A stretch of 64,000 nt of DNA from Lycorma delicatula (lineage: Eukaryota > Arthropoda > Insecta > Hemiptera > Fulgoridae): assembly GCF_047948215.1 (NCBI RefSeq), contig NC_134461.1, positions 92,028,245 to 92,092,244 on the forward strand. The letters run 5' to 3'. The notes under the pieces were generated by a model that made no database searches, was not told the DNA's origin, and was given only the letters and a program-made list of their open reading frames with translations. Shown in pieces: positions 1 to 12,017 of this stretch. Positions within the stretch are counted from its first letter, which is position 1. Each line of letters starts with the position of its first letter. The translations under genes and the position numbers were made by a program.

Positions 1-1499
1 CACAGGTTTTCACGTTGATTAAAATATTGTTTTTTTTTTTTTTTTTTGTTAACCTGTCATCATAAATAGTTATTTATGTATATTTATTTTCTTTTATTTA
101 TTTTATTATTAACAGTTTACAGCATCTATAATCCGTTTACGATAAAACTATTATAAATGTTGCTAACCTTATTCATTCTTAAAGTTTTAAAAATTTAAAT
201 AGAATAAATAATAATTCATTATGGATACAACAGAACTACATGTACGTACATCTAGGCTAAAACGTTACGTAAACTTTCATAATGAAGACAGATTACAACC
301 ACAAAGTTATAATATTTCTATCCGATATTATAATCTTTTAAGAAATATTTCAAAATCGTGACTGTAAAACATGTCTTTTAAAATATAACAAAATATGTTT
401 CATCAGATACTAGAATAAAAATAAAAAATAATAATAAATACGTATTATTCTTAACATTTTGATAATTTTTTTTTTTTTTTTTTTTTTGAAAAGATATCTA
501 AATTTATTTATTTATTTTTCTTTTTAAAAAAAAAAGATTATATTACACATTTTTATCAGTTGACTTTGTTTTCACTTTAACCAAAATTTTTTTACTTAAT
601 TATTATTATTATTATAAGAATTATAGATTCTCTATAATTTGAATTGGATTATTTTTACGTCGAATTAAAAAATATCGTTTTTGTAGCCGATTAAATATTT
701 AAATAATATTCATTAATTTTATATACTGAACAAAAAATAGTTTTCTTGCTATAAATGGATATTTTTTTTGAAAATTCCATTTTTCAACTTTTATTATTCT
801 TTATAAAAATAAAAAAACATTCCCTTTTTTGTATGAATAAAATGAACTAATCTCAAAAACAGCTATTTTTGTTTTATTATAATTTTTTTTTCATTAATTT
901 TACAGTAATACTTAATCATAGAAAATAAAAAAAAATTATATAATTATGATATACTTAAGTACCATTACAGCGCTATTTTAAGCTCTTGATTATGATACGA
1001 AATCAGACTGCTCTCAAGGAAGATATCGCAATCTATTTTTTTCCGTCTCTAAACAAAACTGGTTAATTAATTCGTTAGAATGTGTATAGTTTACTTAACC
1101 GTACAAATATTATCATAATATTAAGTAACTTAGTAGAGTTATATTAAGGGAAATGGATTAAATAATAGAAAGGAGTAAGAAAAAATAAATTTTTCTGATT
1201 ATTTCCATATACTCGTATAATTAATTACTTTAATTATAGTAATTAGATATAATAAAAAATATATACCTTTATATTTTTTCCCAGGGGCAGTAATTGAATG
1301 TGATCTATTTAATTAAAATACTAAGATCTTTCGAACCATAAGGTTCATTGTTCGAGTAAAATATTTTATAAACTTTAACAAACCTTGTGTAAACACAACA
1401 GATAGCAGCACCGGAAATCAATCAGCTGTTCATTTATATTTTTTCCCAAAAATATTGAGTTTAGCTTCCATTATTCAGAGTGTCAACTAAACTTAATAA
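1..1499. other. AT-rich non-coding DNA
   Basis: I see no gene here. The stretch is AT-rich with homopolymer runs (T runs near 31 and 470). No frame has a protein-like composition and no recognisable repeat family starts here. Confidence 0.6.
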
Positions 1500-1922
1500 G
1501 TTTAAGCATATTTTTTGAACGATTAACAAAATCCTAAAGTATAAGAACAGGAGAGAAACTAGTTTAAAGTACTATAAGATTATGACAGTACCGATGTTTT
1601 TGTATGGAAGTGAAACATGGATACCCTACAAAAAAAAAAAATCAAGTCAGAGCTACAAAAATGAAATTTCTTAGAACACTGAGAGGCTGCAGACTGTTGG
1701 ACAAAATATCAAATGAAAATATTAAGGCAGGATTTAAAAATTATTAATCTGGGAGAAATTATAAAAAAATACAAGATAAATTGGTGTGGACATCTGGATG
1801 GTATGCAGGCATTCGATTATCTTGCTTGGGTTTAGAATATTGGCTAGAAGGTCATACAAACATCGGCCGCCTGATAAGAAGATGGTTTCCGGAACAGGCA
1901 ACATTGCCTAATCTTTGTACTA
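1500..1922 (+). pseudogene. LINE reverse-transcriptase C-terminal relic
   Basis: Frame-broken relic of the region downstream of the polymerase domain of a non-LTR retrotransposon. Around 1585-1625 the plus strand reads VPMFLYGSETW, the usual block after the LINE fingers/palm region. Around 1660-1730 it reads MKFLRTLRGCRLLDKISNEN, then in another frame DLKIINLGEIIKKYKINW and GHLDG, the conserved 'R.L.....D...N..I' and 'GH..R' blocks of such tails. At about 1880 the frame reads RRWFPEQ. An A-run at 1630 interrupts it, and at least two frameshifts and one stop separate the blocks. No catalytic DD motif is kept, so this is a dead 5'-truncated copy. Assignment to LINE is fairly firm; the clade is not. 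Confidence 0.7.
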
Positions 1923-2245
1923 AATAAAGAAAAAGAATATTGAATTTTCAAATGTAATTATGCAATCTCTTTCATTCTCGTGAAATTTATTTAGAATTTT
2001 AATTTTTCCTACAGTTACAAATGTTTTCTTATAACTATACTTGATTGTAAAAGAAAAGAATAAATTTTCTCTATTTGTTATTATTTTATTTTTTTGTTTT
2101 TATTTATACAAAACTAATAAGAAAAAAGATTTAACCTTCACATGTTTGAAGTGCATTAATTAATTTTTCTAAATAATAAAAAATACAGCGATCGCAAAAA
2201 ATAAGTATTTTTACAAATAAATATAAAATATATATAGTATATATA
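1923..2245. other. AT-rich non-coding DNA
   Basis: Nothing recognised. Low-complexity AT sequence lies between a LINE relic and a transposase relic. Confidence 0.5.
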
Positions 2246-3190
2246 AAAGGGTATTTCATTTTCAGCGCAAAAAGTAAAATTGCAATAAAACAAAATGAGG
2301 TGTAACATCAACCAATTTTTTATTTTTTTATTTCAAATTTTATAACATTACATCAAGTTCCAAAAAATAATATCATTCATATGACCTCAACGGGCTTTAC
2401 TTGCCATAGCCAAATCTATAAACAAAATTTTGTGTGGCTCTTTCGCACAAATCAGCTTGAATTCCACTAATAACGCATCGAATATTTGATTTCAAGTTAT
2501 CAATCATTAGTAGTTTGTTGCTACAGACTAGTGACTTAACATAACCCAAAGAAAAAATTCTAGGGGAGTCAAATCATACGATCTAGGTGGCCAAATGATC
2601 TTACCATTTCGTGAAATTATCGCATCACCAGACTTTTGAAGTAATAACTTAATGTTTCAGCAGCTATTAGCACCATCCTGCTGAAACCACATCTCATTCA
2701 AATAAAAATTTTCTTAAGTTGCAAATAAAAATTCAGGTATCATAACTCTATACCGATTACGATTTACTGCAACAATAGTAAATCATTTGCTCATTAAAAG
2801 AAACAAATGGCCCAATGATTCCACCAGCTCATAATTCACACCAAACAATGATTTTTCTCGGAAGAAATGATCGCTTTTGTATCATTTGTGGATTGGAATC
2901 ATCACAAGTATAGCAATTTTGCTTATTTATAAAGTCATCAAGCAAAAAATGAGCCTTATCTAAAAAGATAATGTTTTTGATGAACTTTGGATCCACTTCA
3001 AGCTGTTTTAGAGTCCAATTAGCAAACCGTCTACGCAAAGAATGGTTCCGTGGCTTTAATTCTTGGGTTAATTTAATCTTACATAGAGGTAGATCAAGAT
3101 CTTGATGTAAAATTTGCCATATTGTGGTTAAATAAAAGCCCAATTCTTGTGAAAGAAGCGGAATTAATTTGAACGGAAAGAAAAATCTTC
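2246..3190 (-). pseudogene. Tc1/mariner-superfamily transposase relic
   Basis: On the minus strand, 3143-2829 is open for 104 codons and reads ELKPRNH, RRRFANWTLKQL, IIFLDKAHFLL, NKQNC and IIVWCEL. This is the central DDE/D catalytic block of a Tc1/mariner-type DNA transposase; the first catalytic Asp sits in FLDKAHF. Beyond the stop the relic continues through frameshifts: FQQDGA (second Asp) near 2680, then WPPRSYDLTPLEFFLW at about 2590-2540, where the third acidic position reads Glu, then a tail to about 2400. A block at 2246-2265 (agggtatttcattttc) could be a terminal repeat, but I could not find its partner. The DNA-binding N-terminus is missing. The family cuts and pastes DNA at TA sites; this copy cannot. 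Confidence 0.8.
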
Positions 3191-5493
3191 ATTCATTTCA
3201 ATATCTTGTATTTTGTTAATAGAGTACTTACACTTATTTCAGTAATTATGGAATTACGATGTTAATTAATTTTTAGTTCGATACTTTGAGCTTAGTTTAA
3301 ATAATAAAAATATTACTATTTAAAAAAAAATTATCGGTTAAATTACGTGTATATTCTAAGAAATTTAAACATTATATACATGTAATGAAAATTTAATATT
3401 TAACTCAGATCACCTGATCCTCAAGAAATAAAAGATAAACAGAAAATTATTAAACTAAAATTTTGAAAAATTATAATCAAATTTACTTGAATAAAATTTC
3501 AAAGAGATAGAATTTTTCAACCTTCTCATTAACTAACTTCGATAATTAATGTTTTAAAAATTTATAAAAAATAAAAGAAAAAAGTAAAACTATAATATAT
3601 ATGTTAATATAAAGTTTAAAATGAATTGATAGGTTAATATTTTACATTAATTAAGATTAGGAAATCTGTTCCCTAAAACAGCTTTTATATTCATACGTTA
3701 GTGGTATAATTCAGAGGAAAAAACCACATTAAAACTTCTTAAAATAATGAACAACCAATTAAATTGAATAAAAAAAAGAAGAAACAATTTTATGGTACAA
3801 ACATTAAATGATATTCCAGAAACACAAAAACATCAAATCGATACAATATTAAACGCGGTTTTTTTTTTACAAAATTTAAATTCCAATTTACTTTTAAGGA
3901 TACAATATACATCCAATTTAGATTATACAACACAAATTACGATATATGTTTAACATCAGCATTTTAAAAAGTAAAGCAATTAAATTTTACGTTACATCAC
4001 ATTATGCATCAGGTTAAAGTAACGTTTTTAACGGGAATTTTACTACAGTGCTATTTTACAAGAAGACACTGTTACTTAATTAAACATGTTTTTTTTATTT
4101 TTATTTAAAAGAAAAAACTGTTTTCGGAAAAAATTAGAACAGATGAAAAAGCAAACTGTCCCATCAATATGTCAACGATATAAAAACAAAAACATACTAT
4201 TATTTTTATTTTATATAAATAAATATGTATATAAGCGTTTAAGTTTATTTAAATTATATTACATTTCATGTTACATTCACAATGTATTCTAAAACAGTTA
4301 CGTAACAACATAAAATAGGCACATCTTGTTAACAAAAAGCACACACGTGTAGACCTGTATATTTAAAATAAAATATATTATTTTATACATGCGCCTGAAT
4401 TCACAACAAATATTTAAAATTTAATTAATTAATTAAAATCATCAATATTAATAAGAAAATGAAAGTAGGTATTCAATTAAAATGAAGTAATGTAAAGCAA
4501 TGTTTTGGGTCCAATTTTGATAAAAACAAAAAAATAATTCAAAGGAAGAGTATATTTTACAATACTTAAACCTAAACACCAATAATAATAATATTTATGG
4601 ATTTAACTAACACTTGATTTAAATATTTTTTACGTAAACTTTAAAACGTATAAAATAGTTTAAATAACAAGAAATAAATAAATTAGAAAACCTAATCAAG
4701 TTAAAGATTGTTTTGACTGAATCGTAGAAAAAAAAGAGAAATACAGAATTTAGAACGATAGGTAAATGTTTTATTAGGCCTATTTAATTAAATAATTAAT
4801 TATAAATATTCAATAAAAAATTCATTAGGCTTTTTAATTTATCACCGGAGAAAAAACTAGTAACTCTTTTGATAGCATAAATTTTTGAGTTTCCTGTATT
4901 GCATAACGTTACACACGCCAGCGTGCGCGAACATATAACAGCCACCAAATGAAGATATAATAAATAATCTGGTTTAACTACTCAATAAATTAAGTGTAGT
5001 TAATGAAATATGCAAAAATGTTTAGTGATCTTATTATTGTTGTGAAAAAATACACAGTACAGTTATTAAGTTCACTAAATTATTTTAATTAAAAATTAGA
5101 GAGGAGGGAAGTTCTAATTAACGAATAATTGTCGTCACCTACTAATAGTGATTTCCTAATCTTTAGGTTCTGCTATTTTGTCTAAATATATCTTCGTAAA
5201 TCTAAATGCCTATAAACATACTTCAACGAAATTTACAAAAATTGATCCTTGAATTTTGATTGAACAAAAAAAATTAATATTGTCATATATTGTAAAATTG
5301 TATATTAACCCGGTAAAAAATTTAAATTATTCTTTAGATTTAATTTTTTAATTGTTAAAAATGTTCAAATAAAAAATTTAAAAAATAAGTAAATTATTTA
5401 CAAAAACATTTGTTATTTGAATTTCCGCAATAAAAATATAATTTAAATAATTTTTATGCCAAAAATTTAATGTTAAAAAAATGATATGAAATA
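3191..5493. other. AT-rich non-coding DNA
   Basis: No gene recognised in 2.3 kb. An open frame at 4086-4292 encodes an F/K/Y-rich low-complexity peptide typical of chance AT-rich frames. Between about 4860 and 4980 composition is slightly less AT-biased, without any recognisable motif. Confidence 0.55.
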
Positions 5494-5974
5494 TACGAGG
5501 TTAGTTTGGTAAGTACGTTTTGATATATGTCCACTACAGCGTGGCTGTCACCGTTTCGGGCAGTGAGTAACTACTTGTATTAGCTTGCTTCAGACGCCAT
5601 TAGGAGATTATTTACAGTCTTCATTTACAGTTTCCTGTGCGTGTTTAAAATACAGTATAATATCGACACTGAAATACGTGCTGTAATTCGTTTTTTTAAT
5701 GCAAGAGAAAGCGACCGAAATTCATCGATAGATTAGTGAACTGTACGGGGATAACGCTACATCCAATGAAATGGTGATAAGATGGGTTTGGACATTTAAA
5801 GAGGGCAGTACAAACGTCATTACTGATGATCTGATGCAAATAGTTAATGGAATATTCGGTGAGAATAAGCGGTTTACGATTTCACTCTATGTAATGAATT
5901 TCTTTTCGCGAAATGTTCTCTATGAATTTGTACGCGTAAATTATCGGAAGTTGTGCTCACATTGGATACTGAAA

Positions 5975-6620
5975 ATACATCCCAACCCCCGTAGGGGAAG
6001 ACACCCACCTTGTGACAATTCCAGTCGCCAAACCATCCCGCCCGTTCCTAGCCCTGTTGAGCTTTAACGGAGGTTGTCTTTTTAACCCTCACAGTCATCA
6101 GCCAGGCCTCAGTTAGGATGCCACCGATGTAAATGCCTTAGTAGACAAACATCAATGAATTTTTAACTCAGCCTTTGCCTTCGCTGTAAGCTTCTTTCGG
6201 ACATATTCTCTCTTCTGTCCTACATCGTTGCCCTCTAGACTGGTTACCGAGTTCGCGGAAGCACGAACCCCGCGCCTAGTTCACACTTATCTGACTATAA
6301 GTGACTGAAAATGTCTCATATTTCGGAATTGAATGAGTTTAAATGAGCACTAAAGCATACTACAGAATGTGATGATTGCAACAATAGTAATTAGAACCTA
6401 GTTCCCGTAGTTGATCGCAACTGATCAAGTTTGAACCTCACAAATTTATTGCGACAACTATAGACTCCGGTCTGGTCTACCAGGGAATCGAAGACAGATC
6501 TCCTTGAAGACAGAGATGGAGACCGCTCTCGGCAAAGACAGAGCTACAGCGCACGGCTGCATGGACTTCTATGCACCCATACCAATACCCAAATATAAAC
6601 TGAGTTGCCCAAAAAAAAAG
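5975..6620. mobile_element. unclassified GC-richer insert inside mariner
   Basis: About 650 bases, visibly richer in G and C than the surroundings, separate the mariner block ending SHWILK from the block beginning near FIQCFEF. The insert ends in an A-rich tail (aaaaaaaaagaagaag near 6608), which suggests a retroposed element in plus orientation. Its body contains many stops and no domain I recognise. Boundaries are approximate and I could not find a convincing target-site duplication. It could be the 3' part of a LINE, a long SINE or a processed transcript. Confidence 0.5.
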
Positions 6621-7062
6621 AAGAAGTTTATCCAGTGCTTTGAATTTTCTCACGAGATAACAATGAAGGCGATCCGTTTTTAAACCAAATTGTTACTAAT
6701 GACGAGACGTGGATGTCTCACATTACATCGAACTCAAACAACAGTGCATGGAATGGAGAAACTCAACATCTCCCAAGAAAGTGAAGTTAAAGTAATATCA
6801 TGCCCGAAAATCATATGCAGGTGTTTTGGAACAGACAGGGCCGTTGCTTGTTGATTTTTTGTCTTGGGGTGAAACGATAACTGCTGAGATATATTATAAA
6901 TCTTGAATAAATTACGTCACGCAATCTAAAACAGAAGGCGTAGCATGTTCAGTACGAAAATCGTGTTGCTTCAAGATAATTCTCGGTCACACGCGGTTCA
7001 TCATACCCAAGATCTCATCGCGTCATTTGGCCAGAAATAAATCGATCCCCCACCATATAGTC

Positions 7063-7208
7063 TTATTTTTTCTTTTTTTTTAACCTCCGGGACCACCGTT
7101 AGGTATAACTTCAGAGGATGAGAAGGATGACATGTAGCGTGTGAAAATGCCATGCCCAATCAGGATTCGAACCCGGGACCTACGGATGGAGGTCCCGGTC
7201 CAGGTCAG
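7063..7208 (-). mobile_element. SINE A copy with 11-bp target duplication
   Basis: tRNA-derived SINE on the minus strand. A perfect 11-bp duplication, accatatagtc, flanks it at 7052-7062 and 7209-7219. The B-box-like block reads ggattcgaacccgggacc on the plus strand (7162-7179). The T-rich stretch at 7063-7080 is the reversed A-rich tail, preceded by the family 3' block (aacctccgggaccacc). The 5' tRNA-like head is truncated. It interrupts the mariner transposase between the second and third catalytic residues, so it is younger than the mariner. Confidence 0.85.
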
Positions 7209-7499
7209 ACCATATAGTCCTAACCTGGACTATCACTTGTTCCTGCGTTTAAAGCAGAACCTCGGCGTTCGACACTACGACGACGATGATTTCAACAAAA
7301 CAGCTGTTCAGCAATGGTTATCTTCTCAGGCGGCAGACATCAATAAAGCTAGTCGTACAATACAAGAGCATTAATTATGCATAACTGTAGATAAAAATCC
7401 AGGCTTTCATGTGAATACAATTTTTTTTCAAAAAAAGTTGCTTGTTAATTTTTATTAAAAAAAAACTGTATTTACTTTTTTAAAAAAACATGCCTCGTA

Positions 7500-8395
7500 T
7501 ATAATTTAATAAATTATAACTAGTTTTTTAACTTGATAAAATAACTAAAAAAACTGAACCAGTTATAGAAGTTTCACAAATCGATCAAATATAATCTTAA
7601 AAATTATGCAGTCTTTTCATAGATTCAAAATTCTCTATTATATTTTTTATAGTAGAAAATAAAACTGGAATACATATTCCACCAATGTAACAGTTTTAAA
7701 ATATAATTTTTAACTTTTTTTTATCATCACTCCAAAATTAAAGTCTGTATTTTTCTAGGTCACAGTTTAAGAGTCAGTCATAAGACGAAGCTCAATAGTG
7801 ACGTCTCTTCCATAAATGTTGACTATGCTCTATTATGTTATTATGCCGTGTATGTGAAAATGACTTTTCCTTAAAATATTGTTCCTGGAGTGAATAAAGA
7901 AATGATATAAAAAATAAATCAATAAACATGATTCGTAGATTTTATTTTTTAAAGAAGCATTTGCACAAAAATTCAAAGAAAAAATATAAAATATAGACGT
8001 ATCTGAAGGGCCTCTTACTATAAAAGGCAGGTTTACTGCTTTTCTTCCTATTGATATAGTATTGCATATTTTAGAAGAAGAAAATTTTAATCTAGAAAGA
8101 ATTCTAAAGCTGAAAGGACTATGGAATAAGATTTAATATTCTACTATTTAATATTCTACTCTACTTATATTCTACTATATATTTAATATTCTACTAAGTT
8201 AAAAAGGAAAAGTTAAGAAGAAAAAACAGACCGCATTGCAGATTTATTTCAAATAATCAAATGAATAATTTTTTTCTAGTGGAAATAAAGTTTTATCTTC
8301 TATTTTTTTCTATTCTGCTTTCCTAAAAGATGAATACTCGTCAGCCTTTCATGCGGTATTGTCTAAGCACAAAGGCGGCTAGGCAAATGATTTTT
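7500..8395. other. AT-rich non-coding DNA
   Basis: No gene seen. A short direct repeat of tatttaatattctact occurs around 8140-8190. The rest is unremarkable AT-rich sequence. Confidence 0.5.
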
Positions 8396-8399
8396 CATA

Positions 8400-8741
8400 C
8401 CCAATAAATGTCCGTATCATACACCCAAGCATCTTCTATATCGATATATATCTTATATACATAAAAATGTAAGGGAAAGGGGGAGAAAAGGAGAAAATGG
8501 TGGAAACTGAAGAGGGGTAAAAATTGTAATGGGAAAAAGGAAAATGGGAAAGGAGGAAAAGAAAATATAAACGGAAAATGAGAAAGGGAAAGGGAGAAAT
8601 AGGAATTGGGAGAAAGGGTAAAAGGGAAAGGTAAAATTTTGTTAATTCCGTAATGTTTTATGAAACTTTTAATTGTGCTCATTTATATATTCATATATAT
8701 ATATATACTCAAATCTAGCAATAGCGAAGCATCGCCGGGTT
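8400..8741 (-). repeat. Dispersed repeat G, copy 1, with purine-rich tract
   Basis: The minus strand starts with CCCGGCGATGCTTCGCTATT (8737-8718) followed by gctagatttgagtatat, then a TA tract, then aagtttcataaaacatta. The same order occurs on the plus strand at 44594-44762, so this is a dispersed family. Bases 8469-8637 are almost purely purine on the plus strand. In the second copy the matching part is pyrimidine-rich but much shorter, so the tract probably expanded here. A 95-codon minus-strand frame (8395-8682) is rich in S/F/P/L because it reads this tract; I do not regard it as a gene. Class of element unknown. Confidence 0.55.
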
Positions 8742-10000
8742 TAAAAGTATATATATATATATATATATAAATTAATTTAGTCAACTAGGATTGAAATACA
8801 AACTAAGAAATCGTTACTGAAATCGTTTGGTTATAAGATCATCCTTCATCGATCTTTTTTTTCTTCAATTATTTCGACTTTGGTAAAAAACAAAAAAAAA
8901 AAACTGAAATTTTTGCTCCATTTATATGTATAAAACCAATTTATTTTAAAATTAATAAATGTTTACGCTGGAAATTCAAAAAAGTTAATAACTTATAAAT
9001 TTATCAAACATGGGATAAAATGATTGAAAACATTTTTATAGATAGATTCTAAGTTTTGTTTATATAAGATAAGAATATTATGTAAACAGTGAAACTATTT
9101 AGTTAATTTCTTTTAAAATAGATTAACGAACGTTTAAAATTATCATTTGATATCTTTTATGTAAACATTACGCCTATAGATTTACAATTATTATTTTAAA
9201 ATAATCTTTTAATTAAAAAAAAAATTTTTAAAGCGATACCAGAAAATTATTAATAAAATTACCCGAAAATTTATAATGAAATAAAATATTTAATTATAAT
9301 GTTAATTACACAATTTTAAAAATTGCTTTTTGAAAATTATATATATATAAGCATAAAAAATTGTTTCTAGTTCTTATTTTGTAAACATATAAATGTCATT
9401 ATTTTTGTTTTTAAATAAGTTTTCAATGAGAAAATTTAAAAATAAAACAGATATTAATTTCGTATTTGAGAAGATATCTTTCAGCAAGTTACAATAATTC
9501 AATTTCAGGTTTTTTCTTTCTGTAACCAAATTGTAGATTAATAAAGAATGTTTTTTATTATTGAACATTGTTTTTTATCGACTTTTCGAAGAAAAGTACG
9601 TATAACTTTCGGTCGTATGACGGGAGTAGGAAGTGAAAATGAATTTTCTTTTAGTTTTGAGGTATGAGGAGTACCATTTCCTTTAAATTAATTTCCTGAT
9701 ATATATATCTCTATGTATAACATATTGTGGCTCGAAAATCTCAAAAATTACTGAATAAATTTCATTAAAATTTATATATGCTGTAGTAGTGTATCTGAAG
9801 TTTGTATGAGAAAACTTAATGAAAATTAGTTGAGCAGTTCTTCAGTTATCCTTAATTTAAGGTTAAAAATATCTGATCGGGGCAAGTTAAAAGCGTGGTT
9901 TGTTATGATGCTGCAAATTGGAACGTTTCTTTATCTGCGATATCTATTTTTGAGTTAGACATGACGTATTTATCCAAGTATTGAAATTATTTATTTATTT
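8742..10000. other. AT-rich DNA with possible decayed repeat
   Basis: No gene. The open frame at 9374-9568 (minus) has the N/K/L/F bias of random AT-rich sequence. Bases 9590-9960 are less AT-biased and resemble decayed repeat sequence, but I cannot match them to another copy in this window. Confidence 0.45.
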
Positions 10001-10141
10001 ATTTATTTTTTTTTTTGAGATGACAGTCATCGATTGCTTTGGTCATTTTGCCCTATGAGAAAGGAAATTTATAGCGTATGGAAAATATCATGCCTGACCG
10101 GGATTCGAATCCAGGACTTCCGAATGAAAGACTGAGACGCT
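10001..10141 (-). mobile_element. SINE A copy
   Basis: tRNA-derived SINE on the minus strand. The plus strand shows the B-box region gggattcgaatccaggact (10099-10117) and, to the right, the head end gaaagactgagacgc. The T-run and tgagatgacagtcatc to the left correspond to the tail. It is diverged in the middle relative to the 7.1 kb and 25.1 kb copies. The 5' head is truncated before the A box. Flanking (TTTA)n makes a target duplication impossible to define. Confidence 0.7.
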
Positions 10142-11807
10142 TTATTTTATTTTGATTTTTTATTCTTTACAGTAATGCATTTTTCACGTGTAACTATTTT
10201 TCATAGATCAAAGGTTTTTTTTTGTAAAATTTTAGATTAGAATTTTTTTTATTATAACGACACAGCAACTTTACAATCTGTTCAACAAGATAACTGAACA
10301 ATAAGTAAATAATATGTATTTGAACTAACATTAAAACCTTTTCTCATCACAATGATCCGCGGTTGATTAGCGCTCCGCGAAAATATATTGGTATCTTATT
10401 GCCTCCCTTCATATTCTTATGCTACCCTCTTGTGAAAAAAATTCAAAAAATTACAGTATATTAAAGAGATTTAACAGATTCTGACAACAAAAAAAACCGT
10501 TACGATTTTTTTTGCGCATTTCTACCGCGTTTTTTATTAGCGATTTTTTTTTTGTTTTTTCTTTATGAAACATAGTTTGCTGATTTTAAAAATAATACTT
10601 TCAAGCAAATCGGTTGAAAATTGGGCAAAATATGATGAAAACCCGTGTCATAAATCACATATGTTAGTATAAATGAAAGTAGATTCAGAAACCTACGTTT
10701 TATAAAAATTCCCACCACTTAAAAGGCTATTCAAATTGACAAAAAACAATTTTTACTGTATACTGTTATTCATTACAAATCGTTATGTGTTTCATATTTA
10801 CCGATATCTTTTGTCAGAAAAGAAATGTAACGTAGTTTTCTATAATTATTAACGCTTGATAAACTCTATTAAATGCAATTTATGTTATCAACTGAAATAA
10901 CATCATTAAATCCATTTATATAGAATGTTTTCAAACGTATTTATTTATTACAGTTTTTATTTATTAGAATAACATTCCCCCAAGTTGTAATGGGATAACC
11001 GAAAAGTGACTCAAAAAGATTAAATTTAAACAAACAATTTATCTAAAACTATAACAATAATATAATTTATATATTATAGAATTTAATACATTTATTAATT
11101 GGGTAATATGAATTTTTGATAAAGACTATACGAGTACATTGCATATATTTATAGTACACGTGCAACGGGATGTAAATGCAACTCGCAACGCATTCTTAAC
11201 ACCTACATTCACTTATAAAACGCATTAATAGTACACCAATGTATACATTAAACAAATTTATATATCAGATAGCGGGGGTGTATTCATAGGCCTTCATTGA
11301 TATCGAATTAAAAGAAAAAAAGTAATAAATAACCACAGCTAACAATGACGTAAGAAAGCTGTTATCCTTGTAAAAAATTTAAATATTTTATTATAAATTT
11401 TATATTAACCTTGTAATCATTCATTTTGCTCTTCGTTTTTTTCTTTAAAGCATTCTTTCTTCCTCACTATTTTTATTCTTATTAATCTATGCGCCCCCGT
11501 TCTTGTCTTCTCTTCACATTAATTCATCAAATCCTGCTGAATTATTGATGAGCTGTACAACTAACTTATATATTTGTACTATATACACATACATAATATG
11601 TATAAATACATGAAAATAATAGTGACAGTACATTAACGTAACAGCAATTTTTTTTTAATTAATTTTTTTTAAATAAATTGCTTATTAGAATATATGTATT
11701 TTTTTTAGATTAAATTATTAAATGTTTATGAAATATTTACACAGGTATATTTATAAGTAAATATTTTTATAATTAAAATTGACTTCTAATCATTATTCTC
11801 TTTTACA
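10142..11807. other. AT-rich non-coding DNA
   Basis: No gene or named repeat seen. A short GC-richer patch (gatccgcggttgattagcgctccgcg split over 10351-10380) and scattered homopolymers are the only distinctive items. Confidence 0.5.
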
Positions 11808-11896
11808 TTCCCGTCTAGAAAGCGCTATATAGAAGGGAAAGTATTGTATCCGGTTTAATTTGGGCATATGAGGTTTTCACCGGATCTTGATCTTTT
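11808..11896 (-). repeat. Dispersed repeat E fragment
   Basis: Read on the minus strand this matches the end of repeat E seen at 47930-48850: gatccggtgaaaac, catatgc, caaatt, acaatacttt, ccttcta, tatagcgct, agacggga in the same order. Non-coding and partial. The element class is unknown. Confidence 0.6.
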
Positions 11897-12017
11897 TATT
11901 ATCAGTTCAACCAAATTATAATTTTTTTATTAAATAAACTTAATTTTAAGTTATTTTAGTATCTGGCAACTTCTTTTTATTGCACTCTAATGAAAACTCT
12001 TTTTAACGTTCTATTAA

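Larger units (their letters stand above)
5660..7373 (+). pseudogene. mariner transposase, broken and interrupted
   Basis: Blocks in order: an N-terminal helix-turn-helix part (AVIRF, ATEIHR, LYGDNA near 5680-5760); NVLYEFVRVNYRKLCSHW at 5915-5965; after an insert, QIVTNDETW near 6680-6710 carrying the first catalytic Asp; MQVFWNRQGRCLL near 6815; QDN near 6972 with the second Asp; and, after a SINE insert, PYSPNLDYHLFLRLKQ from 7211 with the third Asp in DYHLF. Allowing for the SINE and a small deletion, the last two Asp are about 34 residues apart, matching the DD34D signature of mariner. Several stops and frameshifts make it non-functional. The open frames at 5771-6067 and 7141-7374 are chimeras of transposase and inserted DNA. 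Confidence 0.85.
5494..7499 (+). mobile_element. mariner transposon with two later insertions
   Basis: A mariner-family element. The left end reads TACGAGGTTAGTTTGG from 5494 and the right end reads CCTCGTA to 7499. Each is flanked by TA, the duplicated target expected for this family. Total length is about 2.0 kb; removing two inserts (about 5975-6620 and 7063-7219) leaves about 1.2 kb, the usual mariner size. The internal sequence is a stop- and frameshift-broken transposase on the plus strand. The termini agree well over the first seven bases and only loosely further in, so the element is old. Confidence 0.8.

Noticed and set aside
7141..7374. 77-codon open frame
   Set aside because: A chimera of the SINE A complement and the mariner transposase C-terminus, not a separate gene.
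8395..8682. 95-codon minus frame rich in Ser/Phe/Pro
   Set aside because: It translates the purine-rich tract of repeat G; composition explains the absence of stops.
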